Positions 1-9,659 are shown, numbered from the stretch's first letter. The stretch: DNA of 27,772 nucleotides from JBFHRE01 sp041591895 (GCA_041591895.1 JBFHRE010000018.1:1-27772), one strand, 5' to 3'. Numbers and translations are program-made. Notes: a model not told the origin generated them from the sequence alone.

Positions 1-231
1 CAGGGGGTGAGTCAGAACGCGGGCGGTTTCGTGGACGGAATTCGGCCGGGAGCGGTCGACCTGGTCGATGGCCGCCAGCTCATCAACCGCTCGCGCCCGC
101 CTCTGTACTGGTACACGATCGCGATCTACGCAGTGATCAGTGCCGTGGCGCTGCGACGGGCGACGATCGCCGTGAGCGCCCCTGGCGGACGAGCTGTGAG
201 GGTCAAGAGACTGCGAGGTGAAGATGCCTGA
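1..231 (+). CDS. C-terminal fragment of a membrane protein (5' end outside the window)
   Basis: The frame is open from the window edge to a TGA at 229-231, giving about 76 residues. A GTG at 7 is available but nothing marks it as a real start, so this is most likely the tail of a longer gene. One hydrophobic segment (about residues 37-52, YWYTIAIYAVISAVAL) is followed by a basic tail, as in the last membrane helix of a polytopic protein. The stop overlaps the start of the next gene (ATG 224), so the two are translationally coupled. ABC-type permeases often sit beside MoxR/DUF58 operons, so a permease tail is possible, but too little remains to name a family. Confidence 0.55.
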   Translation, partial: QGVSQNAGGFVDGIRPGAVDLVDGRQLINRSRPPLYWYTIAIYAVISAVALRRATIAVSAPGGRAVRVKRLRGEDA

Positions 232-1834
232 GTCGGTACGAGCTCTTCTGTCCGCAGCCCGGTTGCGGCTGGTGGCCATGTGGGGGATGCGGCGAACCGT
301 TGCCGCGATCGCAGCGGCATCGGCATTGGCCTCCGGGTTGCTGGCCGTGGCCAGATGGACGGTGATCGAGTGGGCGGATCGGATAGCGCTGGCCGCGGTC
401 ATCTCATCCGCACTCGGAGCAGTGCTGTATTCCCTGTTGAGACGACCGACCAATCTCCGGACCGCAATCGAGGTCGACCGACGGCTTGGTGGTTACGACC
501 GGGTGGCGACTGCCGTGGAACTGGCAGCGAAGCCGGAGCGAACCGAGCCGGAGGACCGCCAGATCCACGCTGCCGAAGTCTGGGCTCGTGCTCGGTCGCT
601 CGAGGGATTCGGGCGTCTGATCCCTTCGAAGCGGTTGCTTCGCCTCGCCGCGGTTGCCGTGGCTGCCGCGTTGGTGCTCGGGGTCGTTCCGGCACCGACC
701 GACGAGGCTCTCGCCCGACAACGCGCCGATCGTCAGTTGATCGAAGACGAGGCAGATCGGCTCGACGAGTTGGCCGAGGAGCTGCCCGACGAGGTGGCCG
801 ACCAGCTCAGGGAGATCGCCGAAACCCTGCGTCAGGCGGAGGACCTCGACCAGGCGCTCAGCACGCTCGGTGAAGCCCGCCGTGAGCTGGCCGAGTCCAC
901 CGACCCCGCCGACCTGGCCCGGAGGACCGCGCTTGCAGGTTTGGAGCAGCGGCTGCAGCAGAACCCGGTGGCGGCAGGCGCGACCGCCGCCGAGCAGCTC
1001 CGAAACCTCGCCGAGCGGCTCGCGTCGGCGAGCCCGGAGGAACTCCAGGAGATCGCCGACGAACTCGCTGCCCGTGCCGAGGATTTCGCCGGTATCGACC
1101 CGGCAGTGGCGGAGGCCCTCGACATCGCCTCCGACGCAGTGCGTCAGGTGGCGGCCGATCCGAATGCGGCCGCCGCGGCCGGCGAAGCCCTGAGAACCGC
1201 GGCCGATGCCCTCGACGAAGCCGGCGAGCGGGCCTCCGACGGCGAAGCCCGGGCAGACGCCGGGGCCGCGGTGCGCGACGCTCAGCAGCGACTGTCCGAC
1301 GGGCAAGGCCAAGGCCAGGGTCAGGGTCAGGGGCAAGGTCAGGGTCAGGGGCAAGGCCAGGGTCAAGGGCAAGGCCAGGGTCAGGGCCAGGGTCAAGGGC
1401 AAGGCCAGGGTCAGGGCCAGGGTCAAGGGCAAGGCCAGGGTCAAGGTCAGGGAGCGGGTGGCGGCGGTGGCGGTGGCGGCCAGGGTGCCGGCGGGTCGAG
1501 CGGGGCCGGCCAGGGCCAGGGCGGGTCCGGATCAGGGTCGGTGGGTTCGGGGAGCGGCGACAACGACCCGTTCCGCGAGCCGGAGCGAGGCCAGGTGTTC
1601 GAACCGGTCGACGGATCGTTGGGTGACGAGGTCCGAGTGCGGATCGATGGTGCCCAACCGGGTGAGGTCCAGGGTGCCACCCAGGGCACCGGACTCGAGA
1701 ACCTGCCGTTGGTGCCGTACTCGCTGCGTTTTGCCGAATACCAGCAAACCGCGCTGCGGTCTCTCGACCGGCTCACGATCCCCTCGGATCTCCAGGATCT
1801 GGTCCGCAGTTACTTCACACAACTCGAACCCTGA
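224..1834 (+). CDS. Membrane-anchored helical protein with (Gly-Gln)25 tract, DUF4175-like, head of MoxR/vWA operon
   Basis: This is a 536-residue protein. Start ATG 224 is chosen because GAGGTG (215-220) sits just upstream as a Shine-Dalgarno site; GTG 218 is a weaker alternative. Two hydrophobic segments lie at roughly residues 20-45 and 48-68 and a third at about 138-158. A long acidic, Ala/Glu/Leu-rich helical region (about 170-355) looks like coiled coil. Then comes a (GQ)25 tract, a Gly-rich stretch, and a conserved-looking C-terminus ending in a YFTQLEP tail. The architecture resembles the large Gln-rich membrane proteins (DUF4175-like) encoded next to MoxR, DUF58 and vWA genes. Its role is unknown; a scaffold or substrate for the downstream AAA+/vWA pair is inference. 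The next gene follows after 20 nt. Confidence 0.75.
   Translation: MPESVRALLSAARLRLVAMWGMRRTVAAIAAASALASGLLAVARWTVIEWADRIALAAVISSALGAVLYSLLRRPTNLRTAIEVDRRLGGYDRVATAVELAAKPERTEPEDRQIHAAEVWARARSLEGFGRLIPSKRLLRLAAVAVAAALVLGVVPAPTDEALARQRADRQLIEDEADRLDELAEELPDEVADQLREIAETLRQAEDLDQALSTLGEARRELAESTDPADLARRTALAGLEQRLQQNPVAAGATAAEQLRNLAERLASASPEELQEIADELAARAEDFAGIDPAVAEALDIASDAVRQVAADPNAAAAAGEALRTAADALDEAGERASDGEARADAGAAVRDAQQRLSDGQGQGQGQGQGQGQGQGQGQGQGQGQGQGQGQGQGQGQGQGQGQGQGQGQGAGGGGGGGGQGAGGSSGAGQGQGGSGSGSVGSGSGDNDPFREPERGQVFEPVDGSLGDEVRVRIDGAQPGEVQGATQGTGLENLPLVPYSLRFAEYQQTALRSLDRLTIPSDLQDLVRSYFTQLEP
1301..1450 (+). repeat. (GGN CAR)25 coding microsatellite, (Gly-Gln)25
   Basis: There are 25 uninterrupted hexamer units encoding Gly-Gln. 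The codons mix GGT/GGC/GGG with CAA/CAG, and a higher-order pattern of about 30 bp recurs within 1351-1440. A Gly-run follows immediately. In-frame expansion or contraction by 6-nt steps would leave the gene open. It also keeps a long antisense frame free of stops, which should not be annotated. Confidence 0.95.
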
Positions 1835-1854
1835 ATCAACGGCAGAGGAGCGTC

Positions 1855-2820
<966 letters not shown>

Positions 2821-2865
2821 TCATGCCTGACGACCCGGCGTCGTCGTGCGTGGTGAGGAGGGTCG

Positions 2866-3732
2866 ATGCTCCTCACCCCTGAGCTGCGTGCCAGGATCGA
2901 GCAGGTATCGCTCGTCTCGAAGCGCCGGATTCGCGCGTCCTATGCAGGACGGCACAGTTCCAAGCGAAAGGGTGAGAGCCTCGACTTCGCCGACTTCCGC
3001 CCGTACGTCCCAGGTGACGACTACCGGCGCATCGACCAGGCGCTGTACGCCCGCCTCGGACAACTGGTAGTGAGGGAATTCGAGGCCGAAGACGAGTTGA
3101 CCCTCCGAGTCGTGCTGGACGTATCGGCGTCGATGAACCTGCATGGCAAACACCTGGCGGCGAGGCGTCTGGCCGCGCTGATCGCCTATCTGGGGCTTGC
3201 CGCAGGCGACCGGGTGGAGTTGTTTGCCGTGCCAGGCTCCACCCGACCGTTGGAAGCCGGGCCGACCGGTCATCACCTGACTGCCTGGCCGCGGCTCGAG
3301 ACGTGGCTCGAGACGGTTGCCGTCGGAGGAGGAATCCCTCTGGCCCCGATTCTCCGCACGCTGGTCGGCTCGTCAAAGGTTCGGGGAGCGACGGTGATCG
3401 TGTCCGACCTCCTCGATGTCGAATGGGAGCGAGCCCTCGACGGTCTGGCGCTCGGCGCAGGAGGGATCGTCCTCCAGGTGCTCGCCCCGGTCGAGCTGGA
3501 TCCGGACCTGATCGGCGACCTCCGCCTCGTCGATGTCGAGACCGGTTCGGAGACGATGATCTCCACCTCCGAGGACACCAGGCGGCACTACCGAGAAGTG
3601 CTGGAGGCGTTCGTCGAAGGCGTGGCCGGACGGTCACGTAAGGCCGGCCTCGACTATCTGCTCGTCCCGGCAGTCGAGGATGCGGCCGAGCGAGCTCTGG
3701 CGGCACTGGCATCCGAGGGAGCGGTGCGGTGA
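2866..3732 (+). CDS. DUF58 domain protein with vWA-like MIDAS
   Basis: This is a 288-residue soluble protein. The DUF58 signature is clear: RPYVPGDDYRRID (residues 45-57) followed by ARLGQLVVREFEAEDE. A metal-ion-dependent adhesion site DVSASM (85-90) keeps the DxSxS residues. ATG 2866 is preceded by GAGGAGGG (2855-2862) at good spacing. A 45-nt gap separates it from moxR, and its stop overlaps the next start in a GTGA junction. DUF58 proteins accompany MoxR ATPases and are thought to act with them in assembling or regulating envelope or redox complexes. No transmembrane helix is evident, unlike many DUF58 relatives that carry N-terminal helices, so this is a short form. Confidence 0.9.
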   Translation: MLLTPELRARIEQVSLVSKRRIRASYAGRHSSKRKGESLDFADFRPYVPGDDYRRIDQALYARLGQLVVREFEAEDELTLRVVLDVSASMNLHGKHLAARRLAALIAYLGLAAGDRVELFAVPGSTRPLEAGPTGHHLTAWPRLETWLETVAVGGGIPLAPILRTLVGSSKVRGATVIVSDLLDVEWERALDGLALGAGGIVLQVLAPVELDPDLIGDLRLVDVETGSETMISTSEDTRRHYREVLEAFVEGVAGRSRKAGLDYLLVPAVEDAAERALAALASEGAVR

Positions 3733-5528
3733 ACCTGCTGGTCCCCGGCGCGCTCGCGTTCGCGGCCCTCGCCGGACCGTTGATCGTCCTCTACATGCTC
3801 CGAAGCAAGCGGCGGACGGTTCAAGTGTCGTCGACGATGCTGTGGGATCGTTTGGGGGCACCGGTGGCGGCAGCGGTGCCGTGGCAGCGCCTCAGGCTCA
3901 CACCGTTGCTGATCATTCAGTTGCTGGTCCTGTCCGCGCTCGTGCTCTCGCTGGCCAGGCCGTTCTTCACCCAACAGGCGCTGTTGGGTCCGCACACCGT
4001 CTTCGTCATCGACTCGTCCGGATCGATGAGCGACGCCGGTCGTTTCGCGGCTGCCATCGACCGGGCCGAGGATCTCGCAGGGCAGGCGAGCACGGCCAAC
4101 CTCATCTCCGTTGTTCAGGCCGGACCGGAGGCCCAGGTTCTGGCGGCGTTTTCTCGATCTCCCGACGTGGTGCGCTCGGCGCTGTCGGGGATCGTGCCCG
4201 GCGGGGCGGTTGCCGACCTCTCCGGAGCGGTCAGGCTCGCCAGAGGCCTGGCCACCCCCGACCGCCCCACCAACCTGCTCATCTTCTCGGACGGGGGGTC
4301 CGGGCCCCTGGCGGAGGAACCGGTGATCGGGGCGACCCACCTTCCGTTCGATGCAACCAGCGCCGACGTTTCGATCGACGGCATCGATGCAGAGTCGAGC
4401 GACGAAGGCCTGATACGGGTGCTGGTGACCGCAACCAACCACACGACCGCGTCTCGCACCGATCGGTTCGAGATCGCGGTCGGCGAGTTGCCTGCCGGAA
4501 CCTTCGAGCTGGAGATGCGTTCCGGGGGCCAGGTCTCCAAGACGGTCCCGGTCGAGGCTTCTGCCGGTGATGTGATCTCGGTGACACGCCTGGGCGATTC
4601 CGATACGAATCCGATGAACGACTCAGCCTGGTTGATCGTCGGGCAGGGGCCCCTGCGAACCGCCGAACTCGTCGGCGAACCTTCGCCGTTCGTCGAGGCT
4701 CTGGTGCGGAGCCTGCCGGGGTGGGAGGAATCCGACGAAGGCGAGGTGCTCATCGTCGACGGGGGCGAGTTGCCCGAGATCGACCGTCCTGCGTTGCTCT
4801 TCGCCACCGACACCGTGCCCGAGGGGATCGAGTTCGTCGAGTTGGTGGGCAACGTACCGGTGACCTATCAGCGTCCCGGAGAACCATTGCTCGATCAGGT
4901 GGATCTCTCAGATGTCGCGGTGGCCGAGGCCCAGGTGGTTGACGCGCCAGGTTGGCTCCCGATCGTCCGGGCAGGCGACAGTCCCCTCATCCTCTTGGGG
5001 AGCGTCAACGGTCACCGGGTGGTGTATTTCACGTTCGACGTCACCCACTCCAATCTCCCGGTTCAGGTTGGGTTCCCGATCCTCGGAGCCCGCATCCTCG
5101 AGTGGCTGGGGGGTGGCAGTGGGGCGTCCGTGAGCACGGGTGTATCGGGCGATCCCATCGTGCTTGCTGCTCCGGTCGGCACCCATCCCGAAGTCACCCG
5201 CCCGACAGGTGAGGTGGTCACGCTCGAGGAATCTGCTGCCCTCTACAAAGAGACGACTGTGCCCGGTATCTATCGAGTTCGTTATGTGGGTAACGGCTTG
5301 GAGCAGACGGGACCGACGGCGGTTCGGAACTTCGTCCCGGCCGAAGCCGGAGTGCTGCCCCGGACGATCGAGGTGGCGTCGCCGCCGGATCTCGAGACGG
5401 AGGAAACCGCACTCGTTCGTGAGTGGGCGCCGTGGGTGATCGGCCTCGCAATCGTCTTGTTGCTCCTCGAGTGGTGGGTCGGCCATCAACGGCCCGGTCT
5501 GCGGCGCACGAAGGTGGCGACGGCATGA
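3729..5528 (+). CDS. BatA-like vWA domain membrane protein
   Basis: This 599-residue protein starts at GTG 3729, overlapping the DUF58 stop by 4 nt. Two N-terminal helices (about residues 5-24 and 57-77) flank the BatA-type segment LYMLRSKRRTVQVSSTMLW. A vWA domain follows with a perfect MIDAS, VFVIDSSGSMS (D95, S97, S99). The middle and C-terminal parts look like beta-rich extracytoplasmic domains. A final helix lies near residues 570-590, WVIGLAIVLLLLEWWVG. The topology suggests the vWA and beta domains sit outside the membrane, tethered at both ends. In Bat-type operons such proteins partner with MoxR and DUF58; aerotolerance was the original name, but the molecular job is uncertain. Confidence 0.88.
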   Translation: MNLLVPGALAFAALAGPLIVLYMLRSKRRTVQVSSTMLWDRLGAPVAAAVPWQRLRLTPLLIIQLLVLSALVLSLARPFFTQQALLGPHTVFVIDSSGSMSDAGRFAAAIDRAEDLAGQASTANLISVVQAGPEAQVLAAFSRSPDVVRSALSGIVPGGAVADLSGAVRLARGLATPDRPTNLLIFSDGGSGPLAEEPVIGATHLPFDATSADVSIDGIDAESSDEGLIRVLVTATNHTTASRTDRFEIAVGELPAGTFELEMRSGGQVSKTVPVEASAGDVISVTRLGDSDTNPMNDSAWLIVGQGPLRTAELVGEPSPFVEALVRSLPGWEESDEGEVLIVDGGELPEIDRPALLFATDTVPEGIEFVELVGNVPVTYQRPGEPLLDQVDLSDVAVAEAQVVDAPGWLPIVRAGDSPLILLGSVNGHRVVYFTFDVTHSNLPVQVGFPILGARILEWLGGGSGASVSTGVSGDPIVLAAPVGTHPEVTRPTGEVVTLEESAALYKETTVPGIYRVRYVGNGLEQTGPTAVRNFVPAEAGVLPRTIEVASPPDLETEETALVREWAPWVIGLAIVLLLLEWWVGHQRPGLRRTKVATA

Positions 5529-8218
5529 CGTTCCGGCATCCCTGGCTCCTGCTGGTTGCGATCCCGCTGCTGGCGGTGGTGGTCGCCGTAGTTCGCTACG
5601 GAAGCCGCACGGTCCCAAGAAAGCAGCACCGGCTGGCCGTGGCTCTCAGGATCGTGAGTGTCCTCGCTCTCGGCCTCGCCATTGCACAGCCAATGCTGGT
5701 GCGTGGCGTCGACCAGCGTTCTGTGCTCTTCCTGCTCGACCGGTCGGACTCGATCGGAACCGAGTCGCGGATGGAACAGGAGCGGTTGGTGTCGGATGCC
5801 TTGGGGGCGGCGCGCATCGACGATCAGTCGGCGGTTGCTGTGTTCGGGACGTCGCTGCAGGTCGATCAATCAATCGCGTTCGGAAGGACTCCAACCGCCG
5901 TCCTCACAGAGGTGGATGGATCCGCCACCGACTTGGAGGGAGCGCTTCGCAGCGCCGCTTCGTTGCTTCCGACCGAGGGTTCGCGACGGATCGTGGTCGT
6001 CACCGATCTGGTCGAGACGGTCGGCTCGGCTCGCACCGTGGCGGCCGAACTGGCCGATGCCGGAATCGCAGTGGACGTGGTCACGCTCGAGTCGGCGAGG
6101 AGTGCCGACGCGCTCGTCGAGTCGGTTGTGGTGCCGCCGGCCGTCCGGGAGGGGGATCGGGTGCCGGTAGAGGTGTCGATCCGATCCACTACGGCCGGAC
6201 CGGGCCGACTGGTGGTGCGAGCCGGCGACCAGCGAATCGAGCTTCCGGTGGAAATCGACGAGGGTCGGACCGTGGTGAGCGTCGAGCTGGAGGCTCGATC
6301 CCCCGGCTTCCTGCCGGTGTCAGTCGAGCTCGAGACCGATTTCGACACCCGGCCCGAAAACGACACCGCCGAGGGCATCACCCGGGTGCTGGGCGCGGCC
6401 CGGGTCGCCATCGTGGAGGGGAAATCGGGCGAGGCCGGCGAACTGGCGGCGGCACTGGTCGCGGCAGGGCTTGGAGTGGAAACGCGGGCGTCGATCCCGG
6501 ACGCGGCTGGTCTGCTCGAATTCGATGCCGTCGTCCTGGTGAATGTCGATCGGCCGACGAATGCGGAGTCCGAGGCGCTGGCAGGTTACGTGGAGGATCT
6601 CGGGAGAGGGCTGGTCGTCATCGGCGGTGACCAGGCCTTCGGGCTCGGCGACTACCACCAGACGCCGCTCGAGGCGATCCTCCCGGTGTCCTCGAACCCG
6701 GATGACCTGATCCGGCGCCAACCCGTTGCCCAGGTCCTGGTGATCGACACCTCGGGATCGATGGCTGCTTGTCACTGCAATTCGTCGAATCCGGAAACGG
6801 GGGTCAACAAGACGGACATCTCGCGAGCCGGCGCCGAAGCGGCCATCAACGCCCTGTCCGGCTCGGACAAGGTCGGCTTGCTGGCCTTCTCATCCGGGTT
6901 CGACTGGATGCTTCCGCTCGGACCCAAGCCGGGCGAAGCCACCATCTCCGACGCGGTGGGGCGACTCAACCCAAATGGCGACACCGAGATCGCGCCTGCG
7001 CTGCGAGAGGCGCTGAAGGCGCTGGAGGGCGTGCCGGAGGACCTCCGCCATATCGTCCTGTTCACCGACGGCTGGGATCCCAACGAGGCCAACCTGCTCC
7101 CGATCGTTCGAGACATCGCCGATGCCGGCATCACGCTGTCGGTGCTCGGAACCGGAGAGGGCCCGGGGATCCAGCTCCAGCGGATGGCCGAGATCGGGGG
7201 CGGCCGCTACTACCCGGGGAGCGATATCAATGAGGTTCCGGAGATCTTCGTGGAGGAGACACTCACCGTTGCCCGCAACCTGGCCACGGAGGGGACGTTC
7301 CTTCCGGCGCTAGGCGCTTTCTCGCCCGTGACCGAGAACCTGACGCAGGCCCCACCGTTGCTCGGATATGTCCTGACCAAGGCGAAGGGGAGTGCTTCGA
7401 TTCCGCTTCAGATCGGACAGTCGGATCCGCTGATGGCGACGTGGCAGCGGGGTCTGGGCCGCGTCACCGCTTGGACCTCAGACGCCACGACCAGGTGGTC
7501 TGCCAATTGGGTCGACTGGAACGGCTACGTGGACTTCTGGGGCGAATTGGTCCGCGACGTACTGCCCGCCGGGCGCGACAACCCGCCGTCGGTCCGGGTC
7601 GATGGCGGGGTGCTGAGAGTCCAACTGAGCGATCCCAACCTGTCGGATGATGCGACTGCCGTCGCCCGGGTTCGATTGCCGGACGGTGAGACGGTCGCCA
7701 TCCCGCTGAGCCGAACGGGAATCGACACGTTCGCGGGGGAGACCCGGGCTGCATCGGCGGGAGCGTATTGGGTGGCGGTGACCGTCGACAGTCCAGATGG
7801 AAGCGGGTACACCTCGGGGTCGGGCGCCGTTTCTTCTTACCAGGAGGAATTCGCCTTCCGCGAAGCGGACCCGAGCCTCGGCGGAGATCTGGCGTCGGTG
7901 ACCGGCGGCCGGCTCGATCCCGAGGCGACGGCGCTGTTCGACGAGGCGCCGGTGCAGGGAAGCGCCCAGCTCCCCATCTGGCCGTGGCTGGTGGCGGCCG
8001 CACTGGCGCTGTTCATGATCGATGTAGCCCTCCGGCGCCTGGTGCTGGGCGAAGGAGACATCGAGGACTGGCGGATGGGTGTCACCTCGGAGCGGAAGCG
8101 CGAGCGTGTTCGCGCGGCAGAGGTTTCGGAGCGCCGCAAGCAGGACGAGTCCAGCGCTGCCGAGGTTGCGTCGGACTCCGAGACCCTGCAGCGATTGATG
8201 CGTCGCAAGAGCCGTTGA
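5525..8218 (+). CDS. Large membrane protein: degenerate vWA, GATase-like domain, canonical vWA
   Basis: This is an 897-residue protein. ATG 5525 overlaps the previous stop in an ATGA junction; earlier in-frame codons lie inside the upstream gene. Two N-terminal helices (about 6-24 and 38-57) precede a first vWA-like domain with a partial MIDAS, LFLLDRSDSIG (D72, S74, S76). A GATase-like region follows around residues 330-400 (GLVVIGGDQAFGLGDY), with no catalytic Cys apparent. A second vWA has a perfect MIDAS, VLVIDTSGSM (D408, S410, S412). A C-terminal helix (about 815-838) is followed by a highly charged tail. This matches the long membrane vWA/GATase-like proteins at the end of MoxR operons. 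An unusual Cys-His-Cys (416-418) follows the second MIDAS. It is the last gene of the operon. Confidence 0.87.
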   Translation: MTFRHPWLLLVAIPLLAVVVAVVRYGSRTVPRKQHRLAVALRIVSVLALGLAIAQPMLVRGVDQRSVLFLLDRSDSIGTESRMEQERLVSDALGAARIDDQSAVAVFGTSLQVDQSIAFGRTPTAVLTEVDGSATDLEGALRSAASLLPTEGSRRIVVVTDLVETVGSARTVAAELADAGIAVDVVTLESARSADALVESVVVPPAVREGDRVPVEVSIRSTTAGPGRLVVRAGDQRIELPVEIDEGRTVVSVELEARSPGFLPVSVELETDFDTRPENDTAEGITRVLGAARVAIVEGKSGEAGELAAALVAAGLGVETRASIPDAAGLLEFDAVVLVNVDRPTNAESEALAGYVEDLGRGLVVIGGDQAFGLGDYHQTPLEAILPVSSNPDDLIRRQPVAQVLVIDTSGSMAACHCNSSNPETGVNKTDISRAGAEAAINALSGSDKVGLLAFSSGFDWMLPLGPKPGEATISDAVGRLNPNGDTEIAPALREALKALEGVPEDLRHIVLFTDGWDPNEANLLPIVRDIADAGITLSVLGTGEGPGIQLQRMAEIGGGRYYPGSDINEVPEIFVEETLTVARNLATEGTFLPALGAFSPVTENLTQAPPLLGYVLTKAKGSASIPLQIGQSDPLMATWQRGLGRVTAWTSDATTRWSANWVDWNGYVDFWGELVRDVLPAGRDNPPSVRVDGGVLRVQLSDPNLSDDATAVARVRLPDGETVAIPLSRTGIDTFAGETRAASAGAYWVAVTVDSPDGSGYTSGSGAVSSYQEEFAFREADPSLGGDLASVTGGRLDPEATALFDEAPVQGSAQLPIWPWLVAAALALFMIDVALRRLVLGEGDIEDWRMGVTSERKRERVRAAEVSERRKQDESSAAEVASDSETLQRLMRRKSR

Positions 8219-8225
8219 CGCCGTC

Positions 8226-8254
8226 TTGATTTTTTCGCCGGTGATGCGTTCACT
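8226..8254 (+). promoter_or_regulatory. Putative promoter of the mug operon (leaderless)
   Basis: TTGATT (8226-8231), a 17-nt spacer and TTCACT (8249-8254) lie 6 nt before GTG 8261. No Shine-Dalgarno is present, and the distance would place the transcript start at or next to the start codon. Confidence 0.45.
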
Positions 8255-8260
8255 CCCGGC

Positions 8261-8827
8261 GTGGGTTTCACACGACAACAACTCGAGGCTTACCGGGATG
8301 CACAGGTCCCCGACCTGATCGGACCCGGCCTGAAGCTGCTGTTCGTCGGCATCAACCCCGGGCTGTGGACCGCGGCCACCCAGACCCACTTCGCCCACCC
8401 CGGCAACCGCTTCTACCCGGCTCTGCGTCTGGCCGGCATCATCGAACGGGAGGTGGACCGGTCGGAGGGCTTCACAGACGAGGATCGTGATCATCTGATT
8501 CGGCGCGGGATCGGCATCACCAACCTGATCAACCGGGCGACGGTTCGAGCCGGGGAGCTGTCGGCTTCCGAGCTTCGGGCCGGCGCGGAGAAGCTGTCAC
8601 GGCTGGTCGAACGCTTGGCCCCGGTCGTGGTCGCGGTTGCAGGGGTGACTGCGTACCGGACCGCGTTCGGCAGACCGCGGGCGAAGCTCGGCCGTCAGAA
8701 CGAGTCGCTGGGCGGTTGCCCGATCTGGGTGGTGCCCAACCCGAGCGGCCTCAACGCCCATGAGACGACGGAATCGCTCGCAGAGTGGTATGCGGGACCC
8801 GCCCGCGAATCCGGGGTGATCGAATGA
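8261..8827 (+). CDS. mug: MUG-type uracil/mismatch DNA glycosylase (UDG family 2)
   Basis: This 188-residue protein fits the family length. Motif 1 is GINPGL (residues 30-35), with N32 at the position of the catalytic Asn of E. coli Mug. Motif 2 is NPSGLNAH (160-167), where the usual NPSG loop intercalates at the mismatch. The HPGNRFYPAL segment is also typical. The enzyme removes uracil or thymine-derived lesions from G:U/G:T mispairs and starts base excision repair. GTG 8261 has no Shine-Dalgarno but a well-placed promoter, suggesting leaderless translation. Its stop overlaps the start of a small membrane protein, which in turn overlaps a DUF429 gene, so it heads a three-gene operon. Confidence 0.93.
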   Translation: MGFTRQQLEAYRDAQVPDLIGPGLKLLFVGINPGLWTAATQTHFAHPGNRFYPALRLAGIIEREVDRSEGFTDEDRDHLIRRGIGITNLINRATVRAGELSASELRAGAEKLSRLVERLAPVVVAVAGVTAYRTAFGRPRAKLGRQNESLGGCPIWVVPNPSGLNAHETTESLAEWYAGPARESGVIE

Positions 8828-9063
8828 CGCCCGAGCGTCAGGTGCTCTACGGGCTGGTTGCCGGAGGATTTCACGTCGTGGTGTTGGTGCTCGCGGTCGC
8901 AGGTCGGGAAGTGGTGCCGGTCTGGTGGTCGGTTGTCGTCGGCATCGCCTGGACCACGGTTGCGGTCGTCGGGCTGCTCGACTGGCGCAAGACAGTCCGG
9001 CTGCTCCTCATGACGATCGGTCTGTTTGTCCTCTGGATGGTGGGGACACTGGTGGTGTCGTGA
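8824..9063 (+). CDS. Small membrane protein (79 aa), unknown function
   Basis: ATG 8824 overlaps the mug stop in an ATGA junction, and the stop overlaps the following DUF429 start in a GTGA junction. These overlaps fix both ends. The protein has about three hydrophobic segments: VLYGLVAGGFHVVVLVLAV, a middle stretch VVPVWWSVVVGIAWTTVAVV, and the C-terminal LLLMTIGLFVLWMVGTLVV. A basic DWRKTVR loop precedes the last one. No family is recognised and no catalytic residues stand out. It is translationally coupled to a DNA glycosylase and a DUF429 protein, so co-expression is certain but functional linkage is not. Confidence 0.75.
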   Translation: MTPERQVLYGLVAGGFHVVVLVLAVAGREVVPVWWSVVVGIAWTTVAVVGLLDWRKTVRLLLMTIGLFVLWMVGTLVVS

Positions 9064-9656
9064 GTCGGGTCACAGGCGTCGATCGGTCGGCCGGACGATG
9101 GGTGGTGGTGATGCTCGGTGAGGGACCCCCTGTGGTTTCCGTCGTCGACCGCTGCGCGCAGATCCAGGCGGATGTCGTCGGGATCGACATCCCGCTCGGT
9201 TTCCCCGAGCCGGGGGCACGGCGGCAGGCAGAGGTGGAGGGCCGGAGGCTGCTGGGGTCGAGGGCATCCACGCTCTTCTTCACGCCACCGCGGGAAGCAT
9301 TCGACCTGCCCTGGGCGGAGGCCCGCCTGCTGGGTGTCTCGAAACAGGCCTGGAACCTCGGTCCGGCGATTCGGGATGCGTTGTCCGTTGCCGACAGCTC
9401 GTGGCACGAGGTGCATCCCGAGCTTGCGTTCAGCAACCTCGCCGGGAGCCCGCTGCCGCCAAAGAAGACCGGAAATGGATCCGACGCGCGGCTGAGTGTT
9501 CTGGCTGAGCACGGCCTCGAGGTCACCCCCGTGTTGGGCGTTCCACTCGACGACGTGATCGATGCCGCAGTCTGCGCGCTCACCGCACTCCGGATCCACT
9601 CCGGTGATGCCCGATCGATCGGCGGCGACGACGGTGCCGGATCGATCTGGTGCTGA
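9060..9656 (+). CDS. DUF429 family protein (predicted RNase H-fold enzyme)
   Basis: This is a 198-residue protein. GTG 9060 overlaps the preceding stop by 4 nt and gives the N-terminus MSRVTGVDRSAGRWVVVML, matching the DUF429 start (GVD...gW.v). GIDIPLGFPE (residues 41-50) and the R-x-x-D/E-like segment ARRQAEVEGRRLLG are the family signature. A VHPELAF motif appears in the middle, and DDVIDAAVCALTAL near the C-terminus gives the second acidic cluster. Family knowledge predicts an RNase H-like fold and possible nuclease activity, but no biochemical role is firm. The coupling to mug may indicate nucleic-acid repair; that is inference. Confidence 0.85.
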   Translation: MSRVTGVDRSAGRWVVVMLGEGPPVVSVVDRCAQIQADVVGIDIPLGFPEPGARRQAEVEGRRLLGSRASTLFFTPPREAFDLPWAEARLLGVSKQAWNLGPAIRDALSVADSSWHEVHPELAFSNLAGSPLPPKKTGNGSDARLSVLAEHGLEVTPVLGVPLDDVIDAAVCALTALRIHSGDARSIGGDDGAGSIWC

Positions 9657-9659
9657 GGG

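Noticed and set aside
404..1444. 346-codon open frame antisense to the GQ-rich protein gene
   Set aside because: It is open because the high-GC sense codons and the GQ repeat avoid stops on the other strand; the translation is a low-complexity Leu/Ala/Thr repeat with no start signal.
1301..1450. Regular repeat that could be mistaken for a CRISPR array
   Set aside because: Hexamer periodicity without unique spacers, and entirely in frame within a protein gene.
8219..8240. T-run after the vWA operon as an intrinsic terminator
   Set aside because: There is a T6 run but no adjoining stable hairpin, and the sequence is better explained as part of the mug promoter.
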